Assembly (NCBI RefSeq): GCF_025154075.1
Contig: NZ_JAOAMU010000001.1
Coordinates: forward strand, 1 to 64,000
DNA from: Chryseobacterium herbae
Lineage (GTDB): Bacteria; Bacteroidota; Bacteroidia; Flavobacteriales; Weeksellaceae
Reading direction: 5' to 3'
DNA length: 64,000 nucleotides
In this document: positions 35,815 through 44,427 of the stretch, in pieces
Position numbering within the stretch: the stretch's first letter is position 1
Layout of the letters: every line of letters begins with the position of its first letter
The notes under the pieces: generated by a model
Told to the model about the DNA's origin: nothing
The model's input: only the letters and a program-made list of their open reading frames with translations
The model's database searches: none
Made by a program: the position numbers and the translations under genes

Positions 35815-36381
35815 TTATTTACCCAAATTCTTCAGCGTCCTGTTCAGACTTCTCACCGTAATTCCCAGGTAAGCCGCCATATCTTCTTTTGAAATCTCAA
35901 TTTCCTCTTGTTTCTGGAGTTCAAGAAGTTGGGATAAAGTGTGTTCAGCCGCATACAATTGTTGGTATGAAGCTCTTTTGGAGGTGTTCACGATTCGTTC
36001 TGCAAAAACGTCCAGCAGGAGATTATTCAGGGGAAGGTCGCTTTTGATTAATGATTTGAAATACGGTATAGCGATGGCATAAACGGTTACGTCGGTTACT
36101 GCTTCAATACTGCAGAGACAGGGAATATTACGAATCTGTTCTATTTCACCGATGATCTCCCCTTTTCCCAGGAATTCAACAATATATTCTTTGTCATTTT
36201 CTTCAACTAAAAAACATTTTGTAATTCCTTCTTTGATGAGCATTATTTTAGAAGGGTTTTCATTCTGGGCCAATATCCTTTCCCCTTTGGAAAAAGATCT
36301 TATGATGATATCTTCTTTACGTTCCTGCTTTCCGTAAAGATCTTCTGCATAGTTTAAAAACAACTGATTCGTTCGTAACAT
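35815..36381 (-). CDS. Crp/Fnr family regulator
   Basis: 188 residues. The N-terminal cyclic-nucleotide-binding-like barrel (SKIMLIKEGITKCFLVEENDKEYIVEFLGKGEIIGE) is followed by a dimer helix and a C-terminal HTH (EISKEDMAAYLGITVRSLNRTLKNLG). It lacks the Fnr cysteines and an intact PRP-loop Arg, so the ligand is unknown. It is transcribed divergently from the HAD gene 78 bp away. Confidence 0.88.
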   Translation of the reverse strand: MLRTNQLFLNYAEDLYGKQERKEDIIIRSFSKGERILAQNENPSKIMLIKEGITKCFLVEENDKEYIVEFLGKGEIIGEIEQIRNIPCLCSIEAVTDVTVYAIAIPYFKSLIKSDLPLNNLLLDVFAERIVNTSKRASYQQLYAAEHTLSQLLELQKQEEIEISKEDMAAYLGITVRSLNRTLKNLGK

Positions 36382-36458
36382 ATTATATCCGGGACAAATG
36401 TCCTTTGGTGATTGAATTTTTATACTGAATTTTGTTGGGAGAAAAATACAAAAGTAAA

Positions 36459-37148
36459 ATGAATAATCATATAACGACCATCGCCTTTGATGCAGATGAT
36501 ACCCTTTGGATCAATGAACCTTATTTTCAGGAAGCGGAAAAGGAATTCTGTGTGCTGCTCGAAGATTATCTCCCACAGCATTCTGTATCTCAGGAATTAT
36601 TTAAAACTGAAATGCAGAACCTTCATCTGTATGGTTACGGTGTAAAAGGTTTTATGCTCTGTATGATCGAAACGGTGAGCAGAGTTTCGGGTGGTATGGC
36701 ATCGATGCTGTTGATCAACCGAACTGTTGAAATCGGTCAGGAACTTCTTCAGAAACCCATAGAATTGCTGGATGGTGTCACCGACACATTAGATGCATTA
36801 AAAGGAAAATACAGACTCGTTGTGGCCACAAAAGGAGATCTGCTGGATCAGGAACGGAAACTTAAAAATTCAGGATTGCAGGAATATTTCCACCATATCG
36901 AAATTATGAGTGACAAGAAAGAAAGTGATTATCAAAAGCTATTGAAACACCTAGACTGTAAACCTGAGCACTTCCTGATGCTTGGAAATTCTATCAAGTC
37001 AGATATTCTGCCCGTCCTGGAAATCGGAGGTTTTGCAGCACATATCCCTTACCATGTGACATGGAGCCATGAACAGCATAACCATCATCTGGAACATGAT
37101 CATTTTATGGAACTGAAAAGTATTGATGAAGTGTTGAAATACTTATAA
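36459..37148 (+). CDS. HAD family hydrolase (YjjG-like)
   Basis: 229 residues from the ATG at 36459; an in-frame TTG nine codons earlier is less likely. HAD motif I FDADDTLW, motif II ATKGD, motif III lysine in SDKKESDY, and motif IV GNSIKSDILPVLEIGG. It probably removes phosphate from a small substrate. It ends in HNHHLEHDHF, a His-rich C-terminal stretch with no known role here. It converges with the S9 peptidase gene. Confidence 0.85.
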   Translation: MNNHITTIAFDADDTLWINEPYFQEAEKEFCVLLEDYLPQHSVSQELFKTEMQNLHLYGYGVKGFMLCMIETVSRVSGGMASMLLINRTVEIGQELLQKPIELLDGVTDTLDALKGKYRLVVATKGDLLDQERKLKNSGLQEYFHHIEIMSDKKESDYQKLLKHLDCKPEHFLMLGNSIKSDILPVLEIGGFAAHIPYHVTWSHEQHNHHLEHDHFMELKSIDEVLKYL

Positions 37149-37186
37149 ATAAAATTAATTAAGACTTTTTAGGAAGTCAAAAAACA

Positions 37187-37220
37187 TAAAAAAAGCCCGT
37201 TCCAATCATGAACGGGCTTT
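37187..37220 (-). terminator. Terminator between HAD and S9 peptidase genes
   Basis: An 11-bp stem AAAGCCCGTTC (37192-37202) pairs with 37210-37220. The T run is on the minus strand, so it mainly serves the S9 peptidase, but it can act both ways. Confidence 0.85.
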
Positions 37221-37233
37221 CTCTCAAATTATT

Positions 37234-39636
37234 TTATTTCTTTAAACACTTCTCAAGGAACTGATCCTGTTCCCATAAAAGGTGTAGAATATTTTCTTTG
37301 GCCACATAACCATGGGCTTCTTTTGGAAGAAGAACCATTTTCACAGGAGCGCCCAGGTTTTTCAGAGCCTGGAAATATCTTTCTGTCTGTAGAGTGAAAG
37401 TTCCCGGATTATTATCCGCATCACCATGAATTAAAAGCAATGGCGTTTTCATTTTGTCTGCATTCATGAATGGAGACATCGTGTTATAGATCTCCGGAAT
37501 ATCCCAGTAATTTCTCTGCTCGCTCTGGAAACCAAATGGAGTCAGCGTTCTGTTGTATGCCCCACTTCTGGCAATTCCACATGCGAAAAGCTTAGAATGA
37601 GTTAATAGATTGGCGGTCATAAAAGCACCATAAGAATGTCCTCCTACAGCCACTTTCTTCTTGTCAATATAGCCTAACTGATCCACCGCATTGATCGCCG
37701 CTTCAGCATTGGCTACCAACTGTGGAATGAAAGTATCATTCGGTTCTGTTTTTCCTTCTCCGATGATCGGGAATGCAGCGTCATCCAGTACGGCATACCC
37801 TTTCGTTGTCCAGTATACGAAAGATCCGTAGTACGGGAATGTAAAGTCATTCGGGTTCTGGGTATTCTGACCTGCTGTGTTTTTATCTTTATATTCCGTT
37901 GGATAAGCCCAGATCAGCAAAGGAAGCTTTTCTGTCTTAGCTTTTCTGTCATAATTGGCAGGCAAATAAAGTGTTCCCGTTAAAGTAACACCATCGTTTC
38001 TTTTATAGGTGATCACTTCTTTGTAAACATCTTTAATGCTTTCAAAAGGGTTTGCAAATTGAGTTACTGCTTCTGCTTTATTGGATTTAATATTCTTTTT
38101 AAAATAGTTCGGATAAAGGCTTGGAGACTGTTGAGTCGTTAAAATTTCACCTTTCGACGCATTAAGGATATCAATGATCTCTTCTTTACCATTCTTAACG
38201 TTAGAAGTATAAAGCCTTTTCTTTTTAAGCGACTTCACGTCCATTTCGTCGATGAAAGGATGCTGTCCGTCTTTGGTAAATCCATCTCCGATCAGATAGG
38301 TTTTCCCTCCTTTCATATCAATGACATACCTTCCATACTGGTTTTTCGTGGTATTAAAATTCCCCGGATCGCTGTAAACATCCTGATAATTTCTGTCATC
38401 AAAAACTTTGGATTCGCCATTATTAAGATCCACCAAGTAAGATTTTGTATTTCTTGTGTCGTACCAGCCCTCAGAAACTACGGCATAATGATCATTGGTC
38501 CAACTTACGCCTTCATATCTCTGTTTTGTCTTAAAGAATGATTTTGGAGCAGCAGCAAACGGCGCTTCCCACGTAAAGATCTCATCTCTGTATTCTGCAG
38601 GTTTTGACTGGTCACCTCCATCCAATGCCTGAGCAAATAATAAGGTTGCCGGTGCATCACTTCTCCAGCCCATACTTCTTTTTCCTTCTCTGACAGATGA
38701 AAATCCTTTCGGCATGATCTCATTCAATGGAACATCGTTTACTACTTTTACAGCATTTCCTTTCATGTCGTAAACGGTAGCTGTCAACGGGAATCTGCTT
38801 AACGGAACGATATATGAAAATGGTTTCTTAATCACCGTAGTCATTAAATAATTTCCGTCAGGAGAAAAGCTTAAACCGGAATACATATCCTGGTCCTTCA
38901 CTTTTTTAAGGTTTCCACTAAGATCTACGTTATAGATTTCGGAAGCCGTAAGAACCTCAAAATTCTTTTCATCCTGAGGATTTTTTAAAAGATCCTGGTA
39001 CGTTCTGTTTTGAGAAACTTTACCGTCCGCCGTGGAAACGATAGGTCCCGTAGGAAGATCTTTGCTGGCATCGATCAAAGCAGGTCTGTTCTGAGGAAGT
39101 GTTCTGATCAGAATACTCTGAGAATCATTGTACCAAACATAAGGAGATCCTAAATTAGCATTCAGATTATCAGATGTGATTTTTTTAGCAGAAGCCGTTT
39201 CCATATCTATCACCCAAAGCTCTACTCCTTTTGCAGTAGTATTGGTAAATGCCAGTTTCTTTTCGTCCGGCGAAAATGAAGTGTATGTAATTTTAGCATT
39301 AGCAGGCAGATTGCTTACCTGAACTTCATTTTTATCATTGATCTTTCTGATCTTCAGATTATTCGAATAAGTCGCACTGCTTGAAATATTGGTAACCGGA
39401 TTGATCCTTAAACCGGCAAGCTTCATTTCCTGCTGGTTAAGATCTTCCAGTGTTTTATAGGTTGGACGGTATGTGAAAACTACCCAGTCTTTTTTGCTAT
39501 TCATCAGAACGCTTGGAGGTCTTTCGTAATCTGCTAATTTCAGAATCTCGGCAGAAGGTTTTTGATAAGTAATACTCTCCTGTGCATCATAGAAATTGAG
39601 AAATGCCAGAAGGCAAATAGTCAGTTTTATCTTCAT
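37234..39636 (-). CDS. Prolyl oligopeptidase family (S9) serine peptidase
   Basis: 800 residues with a signal peptide (through FYDAQ, about residue 18). The beta-propeller-like repeats run to about 530, with a conserved PYYGSFVYWTTKGYAV, then the alpha/beta-hydrolase domain. Catalytic residues are S668 (GGHSYGAFM), D741 (HGDADNN) and H775 (KEAHGY). Known relatives cleave oligopeptides after Pro or acidic residues in the periplasm. It stands alone, with a terminator downstream. Confidence 0.9.
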   Translation of the reverse strand: MKIKLTICLLAFLNFYDAQESITYQKPSAEILKLADYERPPSVLMNSKKDWVVFTYRPTYKTLEDLNQQEMKLAGLRINPVTNISSSATYSNNLKIRKINDKNEVQVSNLPANAKITYTSFSPDEKKLAFTNTTAKGVELWVIDMETASAKKITSDNLNANLGSPYVWYNDSQSILIRTLPQNRPALIDASKDLPTGPIVSTADGKVSQNRTYQDLLKNPQDEKNFEVLTASEIYNVDLSGNLKKVKDQDMYSGLSFSPDGNYLMTTVIKKPFSYIVPLSRFPLTATVYDMKGNAVKVVNDVPLNEIMPKGFSSVREGKRSMGWRSDAPATLLFAQALDGGDQSKPAEYRDEIFTWEAPFAAAPKSFFKTKQRYEGVSWTNDHYAVVSEGWYDTRNTKSYLVDLNNGESKVFDDRNYQDVYSDPGNFNTTKNQYGRYVIDMKGGKTYLIGDGFTKDGQHPFIDEMDVKSLKKKRLYTSNVKNGKEEIIDILNASKGEILTTQQSPSLYPNYFKKNIKSNKAEAVTQFANPFESIKDVYKEVITYKRNDGVTLTGTLYLPANYDRKAKTEKLPLLIWAYPTEYKDKNTAGQNTQNPNDFTFPYYGSFVYWTTKGYAVLDDAAFPIIGEGKTEPNDTFIPQLVANAEAAINAVDQLGYIDKKKVAVGGHSYGAFMTANLLTHSKLFACGIARSGAYNRTLTPFGFQSEQRNYWDIPEIYNTMSPFMNADKMKTPLLLIHGDADNNPGTFTLQTERYFQALKNLGAPVKMVLLPKEAHGYVAKENILHLLWEQDQFLEKCLKK

Positions 39637-39764
39637 ATAAATTCATTTTCTACGAATGTAGTGATTTTTGGAATATAACTAAAACTGTTAATTTTTAATA
39701 CACAATGATGTGATATAATTTAAAAACTTTATATTCGTAAGATCAAATTAATTCAATATTCATT

Positions 39765-39920
39765 ATGAAAAATTTAAAGAAATTATCCAAGAGAGATCTT
39801 AAAACAATTATTGGAGGAAGTGCACCTTCATGTGATTTCGATTACAAAGCGTGCGTTACGGGAAGAGATGAAAACGGAGCCCCAATATGGGATTGCTTAC
39901 CGCCATCATATCCTTGTTAA
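39765..39920 (+). CDS. Short double-glycine leader peptide (bacteriocin/RiPP-like precursor)
   Basis: 51 residues, MKNLKKLSKRDLKTIIGG then a cysteine-containing core SAPSCDFDYKAC ... WDC ... YPC with four Cys. The lysine-rich leader ending in I-I-G-G matches the double-glycine leader cleaved by bacteriocin exporter peptidases, and the KNLKKLSK start is typical of Chryseobacterium bacteriocin-like leader peptides. A TATATTCG (one mismatch to the -10 box) lies at 39730-39737, and a hairpin terminator follows. No transporter or modifying enzyme is next to it. Confidence 0.75.
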   Translation: MKNLKKLSKRDLKTIIGGSAPSCDFDYKACVTGRDENGAPIWDCLPPSYPC

Positions 39921-39936
39921 TCCTAAAAGAAATAAA

Positions 39937-39964
39937 AAAGAGCATTAGTTATCTAATGCTCTTT
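39937..39964 (+). terminator. Hairpin between leader-peptide gene and DoxX gene
   Basis: A 12-bp stem AAAGAGCATTAG (39937-39948) pairs with 39953-39964 around TTAT. It is bidirectional, serving the small peptide gene (+) and DoxX (-). Confidence 0.85.
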
Positions 39965-39985
39965 CTTTATATTTTCAAGACCGAA

Positions 39986-40414
39986 TTACCAGTCTGAAGC
40001 TCTTCTTCTTTTTTCTATCATATGATCCACCGATACTTTTCCGGCGCCAAACGCCATCAGGAGAAGATAAACGGACAGATAAATAAGACTCATTTCTCTT
40101 TTCTCAAAAGGATCTGCTCCATGAACCATGAAAGCGGCTATGACCATTGTAAAGATCAGAAAACCTAAAGAAATCCTTGTAAAAAGTCCTAATATCAGAA
40201 GTATTGAACAGGCAAATTCAGCAATAACCGTCAGAACCAAAGTCACCAAAGGACCTAATCCTAAAAAGTCATAAAATTCTATTTTACCGCCTTCCAGAAG
40301 CATCTGCAACTTGGGGAAACCGTGAGAAAGCATCGCAAAACCTACAAACACCCTCACAACGAATAAAATAATATCTTTAGGTACTGAGCTGGAATTTGAC
40401 TTGAAATAGTTCAT
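39986..40414 (-). CDS. DoxX family membrane protein
   Basis: 142 residues, four hydrophobic segments. The FALLSHGFPKLQML-like start (FAMLSHGFPKLQ) and GLGPLVTLVLTVIAEFACSILLILGLFTR match the DoxX family. Members are membrane proteins of varied roles, some tied to oxidative stress or thiosulfate oxidation; no specific job is evident. It converges with the leader-peptide gene. Confidence 0.85.
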   Translation of the reverse strand: MNYFKSNSSSVPKDIILFVVRVFVGFAMLSHGFPKLQMLLEGGKIEFYDFLGLGPLVTLVLTVIAEFACSILLILGLFTRISLGFLIFTMVIAAFMVHGADPFEKREMSLIYLSVYLLLMAFGAGKVSVDHMIEKRRRASDW

Positions 40415-40481
40415 TTACTAAAAATTTAGACTAAAGATAATAAAAATCTTTTAATAGAACGGAATCACAAGCGTTTTTAGT

Positions 40482-41357
40482 TTATCTGTACCCGAAGTTT
40501 TTCAAATCCCTGTCGTTTTTACGCCAGTCTTTTTTCACCTTCACAAAAAGGTTCAAATGAATTTTCTTGGAAAAGAATTTTTCCAGATCCAGCCTGGCTT
40601 CAGTTCCTACTTTTTTGATCGCCTCTCCCTTGTGTCCGATGATAATTCCTTTTTGGGTATCTCTTTCCACATAAATAATAGAATCGATGAAAATAATTCC
40701 TTCTTTCTCTTTAAACTGTTCGGTCACCACCTCTACAGAATAAGGAATTTCTTTTTCATAGTTTAAAAGGATTTTTTCACGAATGGCCTCATTTACGAAA
40801 AATCTTTCAGGTTTATCCGTGTATTGTTCCTTGTCATAATAAGGAGGGCTCTCCGGAAGCAGAGATCTTAATTTCGGCAGAATGATATCCGTATTGAATG
40901 CATTCAGGGCAGAAATAGGAAGGATCTCAGCTTTTGGAATCCTGTTGTGCCACTCTTCTACCAGTTTTTCAAGTCCTTCCTGGTTGGTCTGGTCTACTTT
41001 ATTCAGCAGAAGCAATACCGGAACCGGGATCTTGTTCAGTTTATCAATTAAAAATTCTGAAGGTTCAGCTTTGTCAGTGACGTCTACAATGAATAAAAAT
41101 ACATCGGCATCCTGTAAAGAATCCTTTACAAAATCCATCATTTTCTCCTGAAGACCATACTTCGCGTCTAAAACTCCGGGAGTATCTGAAAATACGATTT
41201 GCAGGTCCTCTTCATTATAAATTCCAAAAATTCTGTGGCGGGTTGTCTGAGCCTTCTGCGTTACTATCGCCAGTTTCTCTCCCATTAATTGATTTAATAA
41301 GGTAGATTTTCCGGCATTAGGCTTTCCGACTATGTTTACAAATCCAGCTTTATGCAT
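40482..41357 (-). CDS. era: GTPase Era
   Basis: 291 residues from the ATG at 41357. The frame is open 31 codons further up, but that extension lies on and beyond the TAACTTTG promoter. GTPase motifs: G1 GKPNAGKST, G3 DTPG, G4 NKVD, G5 SALN. The C-terminal KH domain has GHKGEAIKKVG. Era acts in 16S rRNA maturation and 30S assembly. Highly conserved and single copy. Confidence 0.95.
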   Translation of the reverse strand: MHKAGFVNIVGKPNAGKSTLLNQLMGEKLAIVTQKAQTTRHRIFGIYNEEDLQIVFSDTPGVLDAKYGLQEKMMDFVKDSLQDADVFLFIVDVTDKAEPSEFLIDKLNKIPVPVLLLLNKVDQTNQEGLEKLVEEWHNRIPKAEILPISALNAFNTDIILPKLRSLLPESPPYYDKEQYTDKPERFFVNEAIREKILLNYEKEIPYSVEVVTEQFKEKEGIIFIDSIIYVERDTQKGIIIGHKGEAIKKVGTEARLDLEKFFSKKIHLNLFVKVKKDWRKNDRDLKNFGYR

Positions 41358-41377
41358 ATAAATAATATTACGAACTG

Positions 41378-41385
41378 CAAAGTTA
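41378..41385 (-). promoter_or_regulatory. TAnnTTTG -10 box for era
   Basis: TAACTTTG on the minus strand, 20 bp before the era ATG. Supports the start at 41357. Confidence 0.6.
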
Positions 41386-41520
41386 GTAAAACAAAACTGG
41401 TCTTCACGGTATAAGTCGGTTTTTAAAAGAAAAAAGCTTAATCCTTTCAAAAAATCTGTAGATATTATTGATTTGGATGATTCCTTCTTATATTTATCTG
41501 ATTAATTTAGAAATTGAATC

Positions 41521-41536
41521 CAATACAGTTGTATTG
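41521..41536 (+). promoter_or_regulatory. Palindromic operator candidate
   Basis: CAATACAGTTGTATTG, 7-bp perfect arms around a GT centre, overlapping the -35 region and 16 bp before the -10 box of the Crp/Fnr-type gene. Confidence 0.45.
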
Positions 41537-41552
41537 CATCTCCTAAAACCAA

Positions 41553-41560
41553 TACTTTTG
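41553..41560 (+). promoter_or_regulatory. TAnnTTTG -10 box for the Crp/Fnr-type gene
   Basis: TACTTTTG, 18 bp before the ATG at 41579. A TTG lies 16 bp upstream (41534-41536), inside the palindrome at 41521-41536. Confidence 0.6.
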
Positions 41561-41578
41561 ACCTTATAAATTCACTTT

Positions 41579-42142
41579 ATGGATATAGACCAGATCCTCG
41601 ACCGTATTGATGTACTTCCGGAAGCCTCCAAAGCCTCTCTGAAAAAGCATATCACGGAAGTATCCCATCCCAAATCTTTCTGCCTCATGGAAGCGGATAA
41701 GATCATTCCTCATATCTATTTTATCAGGAAAGGTATTGTGCGTGCCTACGCTTCCACTGCCGATAATGATATTACGTTCTGGTTTGGGAGTGAAGGGGAA
41801 ACCATTGTTTCCATGAAAAGCTATGTGGAAGATAAACCGGGTTATGAAAGCATTGAACTTCTCGAAGACTGCGATTTGTATATCCTGGAAACGGAAAGCC
41901 TGAGAAAATTGTTCAACGAAGATATCCACATCGCCAATTGGGGGAGAAAATTTGCAGAAAAAGAATTGGTGAAAACAGAAGAACTGATCATTTCAAGACA
42001 ATTTAAAACATCTCTGGAACGCTATAAAGACCTCATGACCAATAAAACGGATCTTTTGAAAAGAGTTCAGCTGGGTCATATTGCGTCCTATCTTGGAATC
42101 ACGCAGGTGAGTTTGAGCAGGATCAGGGCGGAAATTAAATAA
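41579..42142 (+). CDS. Crp/Fnr family regulator (cNMP-binding-like)
   Basis: 187 residues. The barrel YFIRKGIVRAYASTADNDITFWFGSEGETIVSMKSYV is the Crp-family sensor, followed by a helix and a C-terminal HTH (RVQLGHIASYLGITQVSLSRIRAE). Strong similarity in layout to many Bacteroidetes Crp regulators that bind no known ligand. The palindrome near its promoter could be a self-binding site. The SugE-like gene follows in the same direction (about 120 bp). Confidence 0.88.
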   Translation: MDIDQILDRIDVLPEASKASLKKHITEVSHPKSFCLMEADKIIPHIYFIRKGIVRAYASTADNDITFWFGSEGETIVSMKSYVEDKPGYESIELLEDCDLYILETESLRKLFNEDIHIANWGRKFAEKELVKTEELIISRQFKTSLERYKDLMTNKTDLLKRVQLGHIASYLGITQVSLSRIRAEIK

Positions 42143-42263
42143 GTTTCGGGGTTACACGATTCGTGTTATAGGTTAAGAATTGAGATCTATTTCATTTTTT
42201 AACAAATGTAAAATTGTTTCTGCTTTCAAATGCGGAAATTTGCAGGAGAGAAAATCAAAAAAA

Positions 42264-42590
42264 ATGAATTGGATTATTTTAATCATCGCCGGAATATTTG
42301 AAGTGGCCTTTGCCTCTTGTTTAGGAAAAGCCAAAGAAACCTCCGGATCTGAGATGTATTACTGGTATACCGGCTTTCTGGTTACTATGACGATCAGTAT
42401 GCTCCTTCTGATCAAGGCTACCCAAACGCTTCCTATTGGAACGGCTTATGCGGTATGGACAGGAATAGGAGCAGTAGGAACAGCCCTGATGGGAATTTTC
42501 TTTTTTAAAGATCCCGTAAGCTTTTGGAGAATATTTTTCATTGTCACCTTAATTGGTTCTGTTATAGGATTAAAATCTGCTTCTCACTAA
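42264..42590 (+). CDS. sugE: SMR family small multidrug exporter (SugE-like)
   Basis: 108 residues from the ATG at 42264; an upstream in-frame start would add an unrelated 28 residues. Four hydrophobic helices; the membrane-embedded glutamate E13 is in AGIFEVAFASCLGKA, as in SMR proteins. GTAYAVWTGIGAVGTALMG is the SMR dimer/loop signature. SugE-type members export guanidinium or quaternary ammonium compounds. It may be regulated by the upstream Crp-type protein, though this is inferred. Confidence 0.88.
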   Translation: MNWIILIIAGIFEVAFASCLGKAKETSGSEMYYWYTGFLVTMTISMLLLIKATQTLPIGTAYAVWTGIGAVGTALMGIFFFKDPVSFWRIFFIVTLIGSVIGLKSASH

Positions 42591-42618
42591 GAGTAATAAA
42601 CGACTTCTATCTATATTA

Positions 42619-42654
42619 AATATCCCCGTCTTCGAATCTGAAGACGGGGATATT
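42619..42654. terminator. Bidirectional terminator, SMR / methyltransferase
   Basis: A 15-bp stem AATATCCCCGTCTTC (42619-42633) pairs with 42640-42654 around a 6-nt loop, between convergent genes, with T-rich tails on both sides. Confidence 0.9.
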
Positions 42655-42657
42655 GTT

Positions 42658-43425
42658 TTATTTCTTTAAAACTACAGGTAAGATCTCGTTGTGTCTCAAC
42701 CCGTATTTTTTGATTTCATCTTCTGAAAAATTCTGTGAATAGAAGTTCGGTTCTGTTTCGAAACCGGCTTTCCTCAAACGGTCGAAATAATCCATTCCAT
42801 ACCAGCGGACGTGGTCGTACTGCCCGAAATGTTTCTGACGTTCTTTGGGATCTTTGATGGAAAAATCTTCATAGGTTTTCTCCAGAGAATTCCGCATCGG
42901 AACCTGGAAAATCCCCCAGCCGCCCGGCCTCATCACTCGGTAAAGCTCACTGATCGCTTTAGCATCATCTTCTATATGTTCCAGAACATGGTTGCAAAAA
43001 ACAATGTCAAAGCTTTCATCAGCAAAAGGTAAATTGAGTATATCGGCTTTCACATCTACGATGGGAGAATAGAGATCTGCAGAAATATAATCCAGATTTT
43101 TCATCATCTTAAATTTCCGCAGAAATTCCTGCTCGGGAGCAATGTGCAGAACTTTTGCATTCTTAATAAAAAAATCGGTCTCATTCTGAAGATACAGCCA
43201 CATCTGGCGGTGTCTCTCCAGACTCAAAGTTCCCGGAGACAATGCATTTTCACGCTGCTTTCCATAACCGTAGGGAAGGAATTTCCGGTAAGATTTTCCA
43301 TCGATAGGGTCATAAAAATTATCTCCTTTGAAAAACTGATAGATAAGAGGCCTGGCCCAGATACTCATTTTGATAAGCATTGGACGAGGTATTTTATTCA
43401 GTAAAAGTTTGGTTACTTTTTTCAT
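42658..43425 (-). CDS. Class I SAM-dependent methyltransferase
   Basis: 255 residues. SAM-binding motifs: VLHIAPEQ in the glycine-loop position, SADLYS, ADILNLPFADESFDIVFCNHVLEHI and LYRVMRPGG. The VLHIAPE start lacks the usual GxGxG. Its A overlaps the stop of map (TAATG), so the two are translationally coupled. The substrate is unknown; several such proteins act on lipids or O-antigen sugars. Confidence 0.82.
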   Translation of the reverse strand: MKKVTKLLLNKIPRPMLIKMSIWARPLIYQFFKGDNFYDPIDGKSYRKFLPYGYGKQRENALSPGTLSLERHRQMWLYLQNETDFFIKNAKVLHIAPEQEFLRKFKMMKNLDYISADLYSPIVDVKADILNLPFADESFDIVFCNHVLEHIEDDAKAISELYRVMRPGGWGIFQVPMRNSLEKTYEDFSIKDPKERQKHFGQYDHVRWYGMDYFDRLRKAGFETEPNFYSQNFSEDEIKKYGLRHNEILPVVLKK

Positions 43426-44234
43426 TAAAAATCCAATTGGAATGGCTTCTCTTCATCACTTACGATGCCTAAAGCTTCGTAAACATATTTGAATGTGGAA
43501 AGCAATACCGGTTTACCATTGATCACTGCTACGTCATGCTCAAAATGCGCAGAAGGCAGATTATCCAAAGTAGTCACTGTCCAGCCGTCATTATGGAATT
43601 TCACTTTTTCCGTTCCAAGATTCACCATCGGTTCAATTGCTATGGCAAGACCATCTTTGATTACTTTTCCGCTTCCCTGTTTTCCGTAATTCGGAACCTG
43701 TGGATCTTCATGCATCTTTCTTCCAAGACCGTGCCCTACAAGCTCTTTTACAACACCGTAACCTTCTTTTTCACAATGTGCTTGGATCGCATGGGAGATA
43801 TCTCCTATCCTTTTCCCTCTCATACACTGCGCAATTCCTTTGTAAAGGGATTCTTTGGTTACCTGCAGTAATTTTTTAACCTCAGGTTTCACTTCCCCGA
43901 TCTCGAATGTATAGGCATGATCTCCAACAAAACCGTTCAGGACCACCCCACAGTCTACGGAAAGAACATCTCCTTCCTGGATAATATCATTATTGGGAAA
44001 ACCGTGAACTACCTGATCATTTGGAGAAATACACAAAGAATTAGGGAAACCGCCATATCCTAAGAAAGCAGGTTCAGCTCCGTGATCTTTGATAAAATCA
44101 TGAGCCAGCTTATCAAGATATAAAGTATTGATTCCCGGTTTTATTTCTTTAGCAAGCATTCCCAGTGTTTTTGAAACCAGGTGTGCACTCTCCTTCATGA
44201 GGCGTAGTTCCTCTATTGTTTTTAATTGAATCAT
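43425..44234 (-). CDS. map: Type I methionine aminopeptidase
   Basis: 269 residues. It removes the initiator methionine. Metal ligands: D in SVDCGVVLNGFVGDHA (two aspartates), H in GHGLGRKMHEDP, E in AIEPMVNLG, and E in FEHDVAVI. Missing the zinc-finger extension of type 1b forms. Co-transcribed with the methyltransferase gene. The 5' region lies in an 89-bp tandem repeat, so the promoter is not obvious. Confidence 0.94.
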   Translation of the reverse strand: MIQLKTIEELRLMKESAHLVSKTLGMLAKEIKPGINTLYLDKLAHDFIKDHGAEPAFLGYGGFPNSLCISPNDQVVHGFPNNDIIQEGDVLSVDCGVVLNGFVGDHAYTFEIGEVKPEVKKLLQVTKESLYKGIAQCMRGKRIGDISHAIQAHCEKEGYGVVKELVGHGLGRKMHEDPQVPNYGKQGSGKVIKDGLAIAIEPMVNLGTEKVKFHNDGWTVTTLDNLPSAHFEHDVAVINGKPVLLSTFKYVYEALGIVSDEEKPFQLDF

Positions 44235-44410
44235 TGTATTAATTTACCAATGTATTAATGTACCAGTGTAACAATTTCACCAACAGATTATTGTTACATT
44301 GTTATACTATTAAATTGTTATATTGTATTAATTTACTAATGTATGAATGTACCAGTGTAACAATTTCACCAACAGATTATTGTTATATTGTTACACTGTT
44401 ATATTGTTAC
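44233..44410. repeat. Two tandem copies of an 89-bp unit
   Basis: Unit 1 is 44233-44321 and unit 2 is 44322-44410, with few differences. Each contains AGTGTAACAAT / ATTGTTAC inverted parts. Similar TGTAACAAT units occur at about 29883-29925. Located directly upstream of map. Confidence 0.85.
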
Positions 44411-44427
44411 ATTATTATATTATTTTT

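Noticed and set aside
41358..41450. N-terminal extension of Era
   Set aside because: It covers the -10 box; known Era proteins start at the G1 region.
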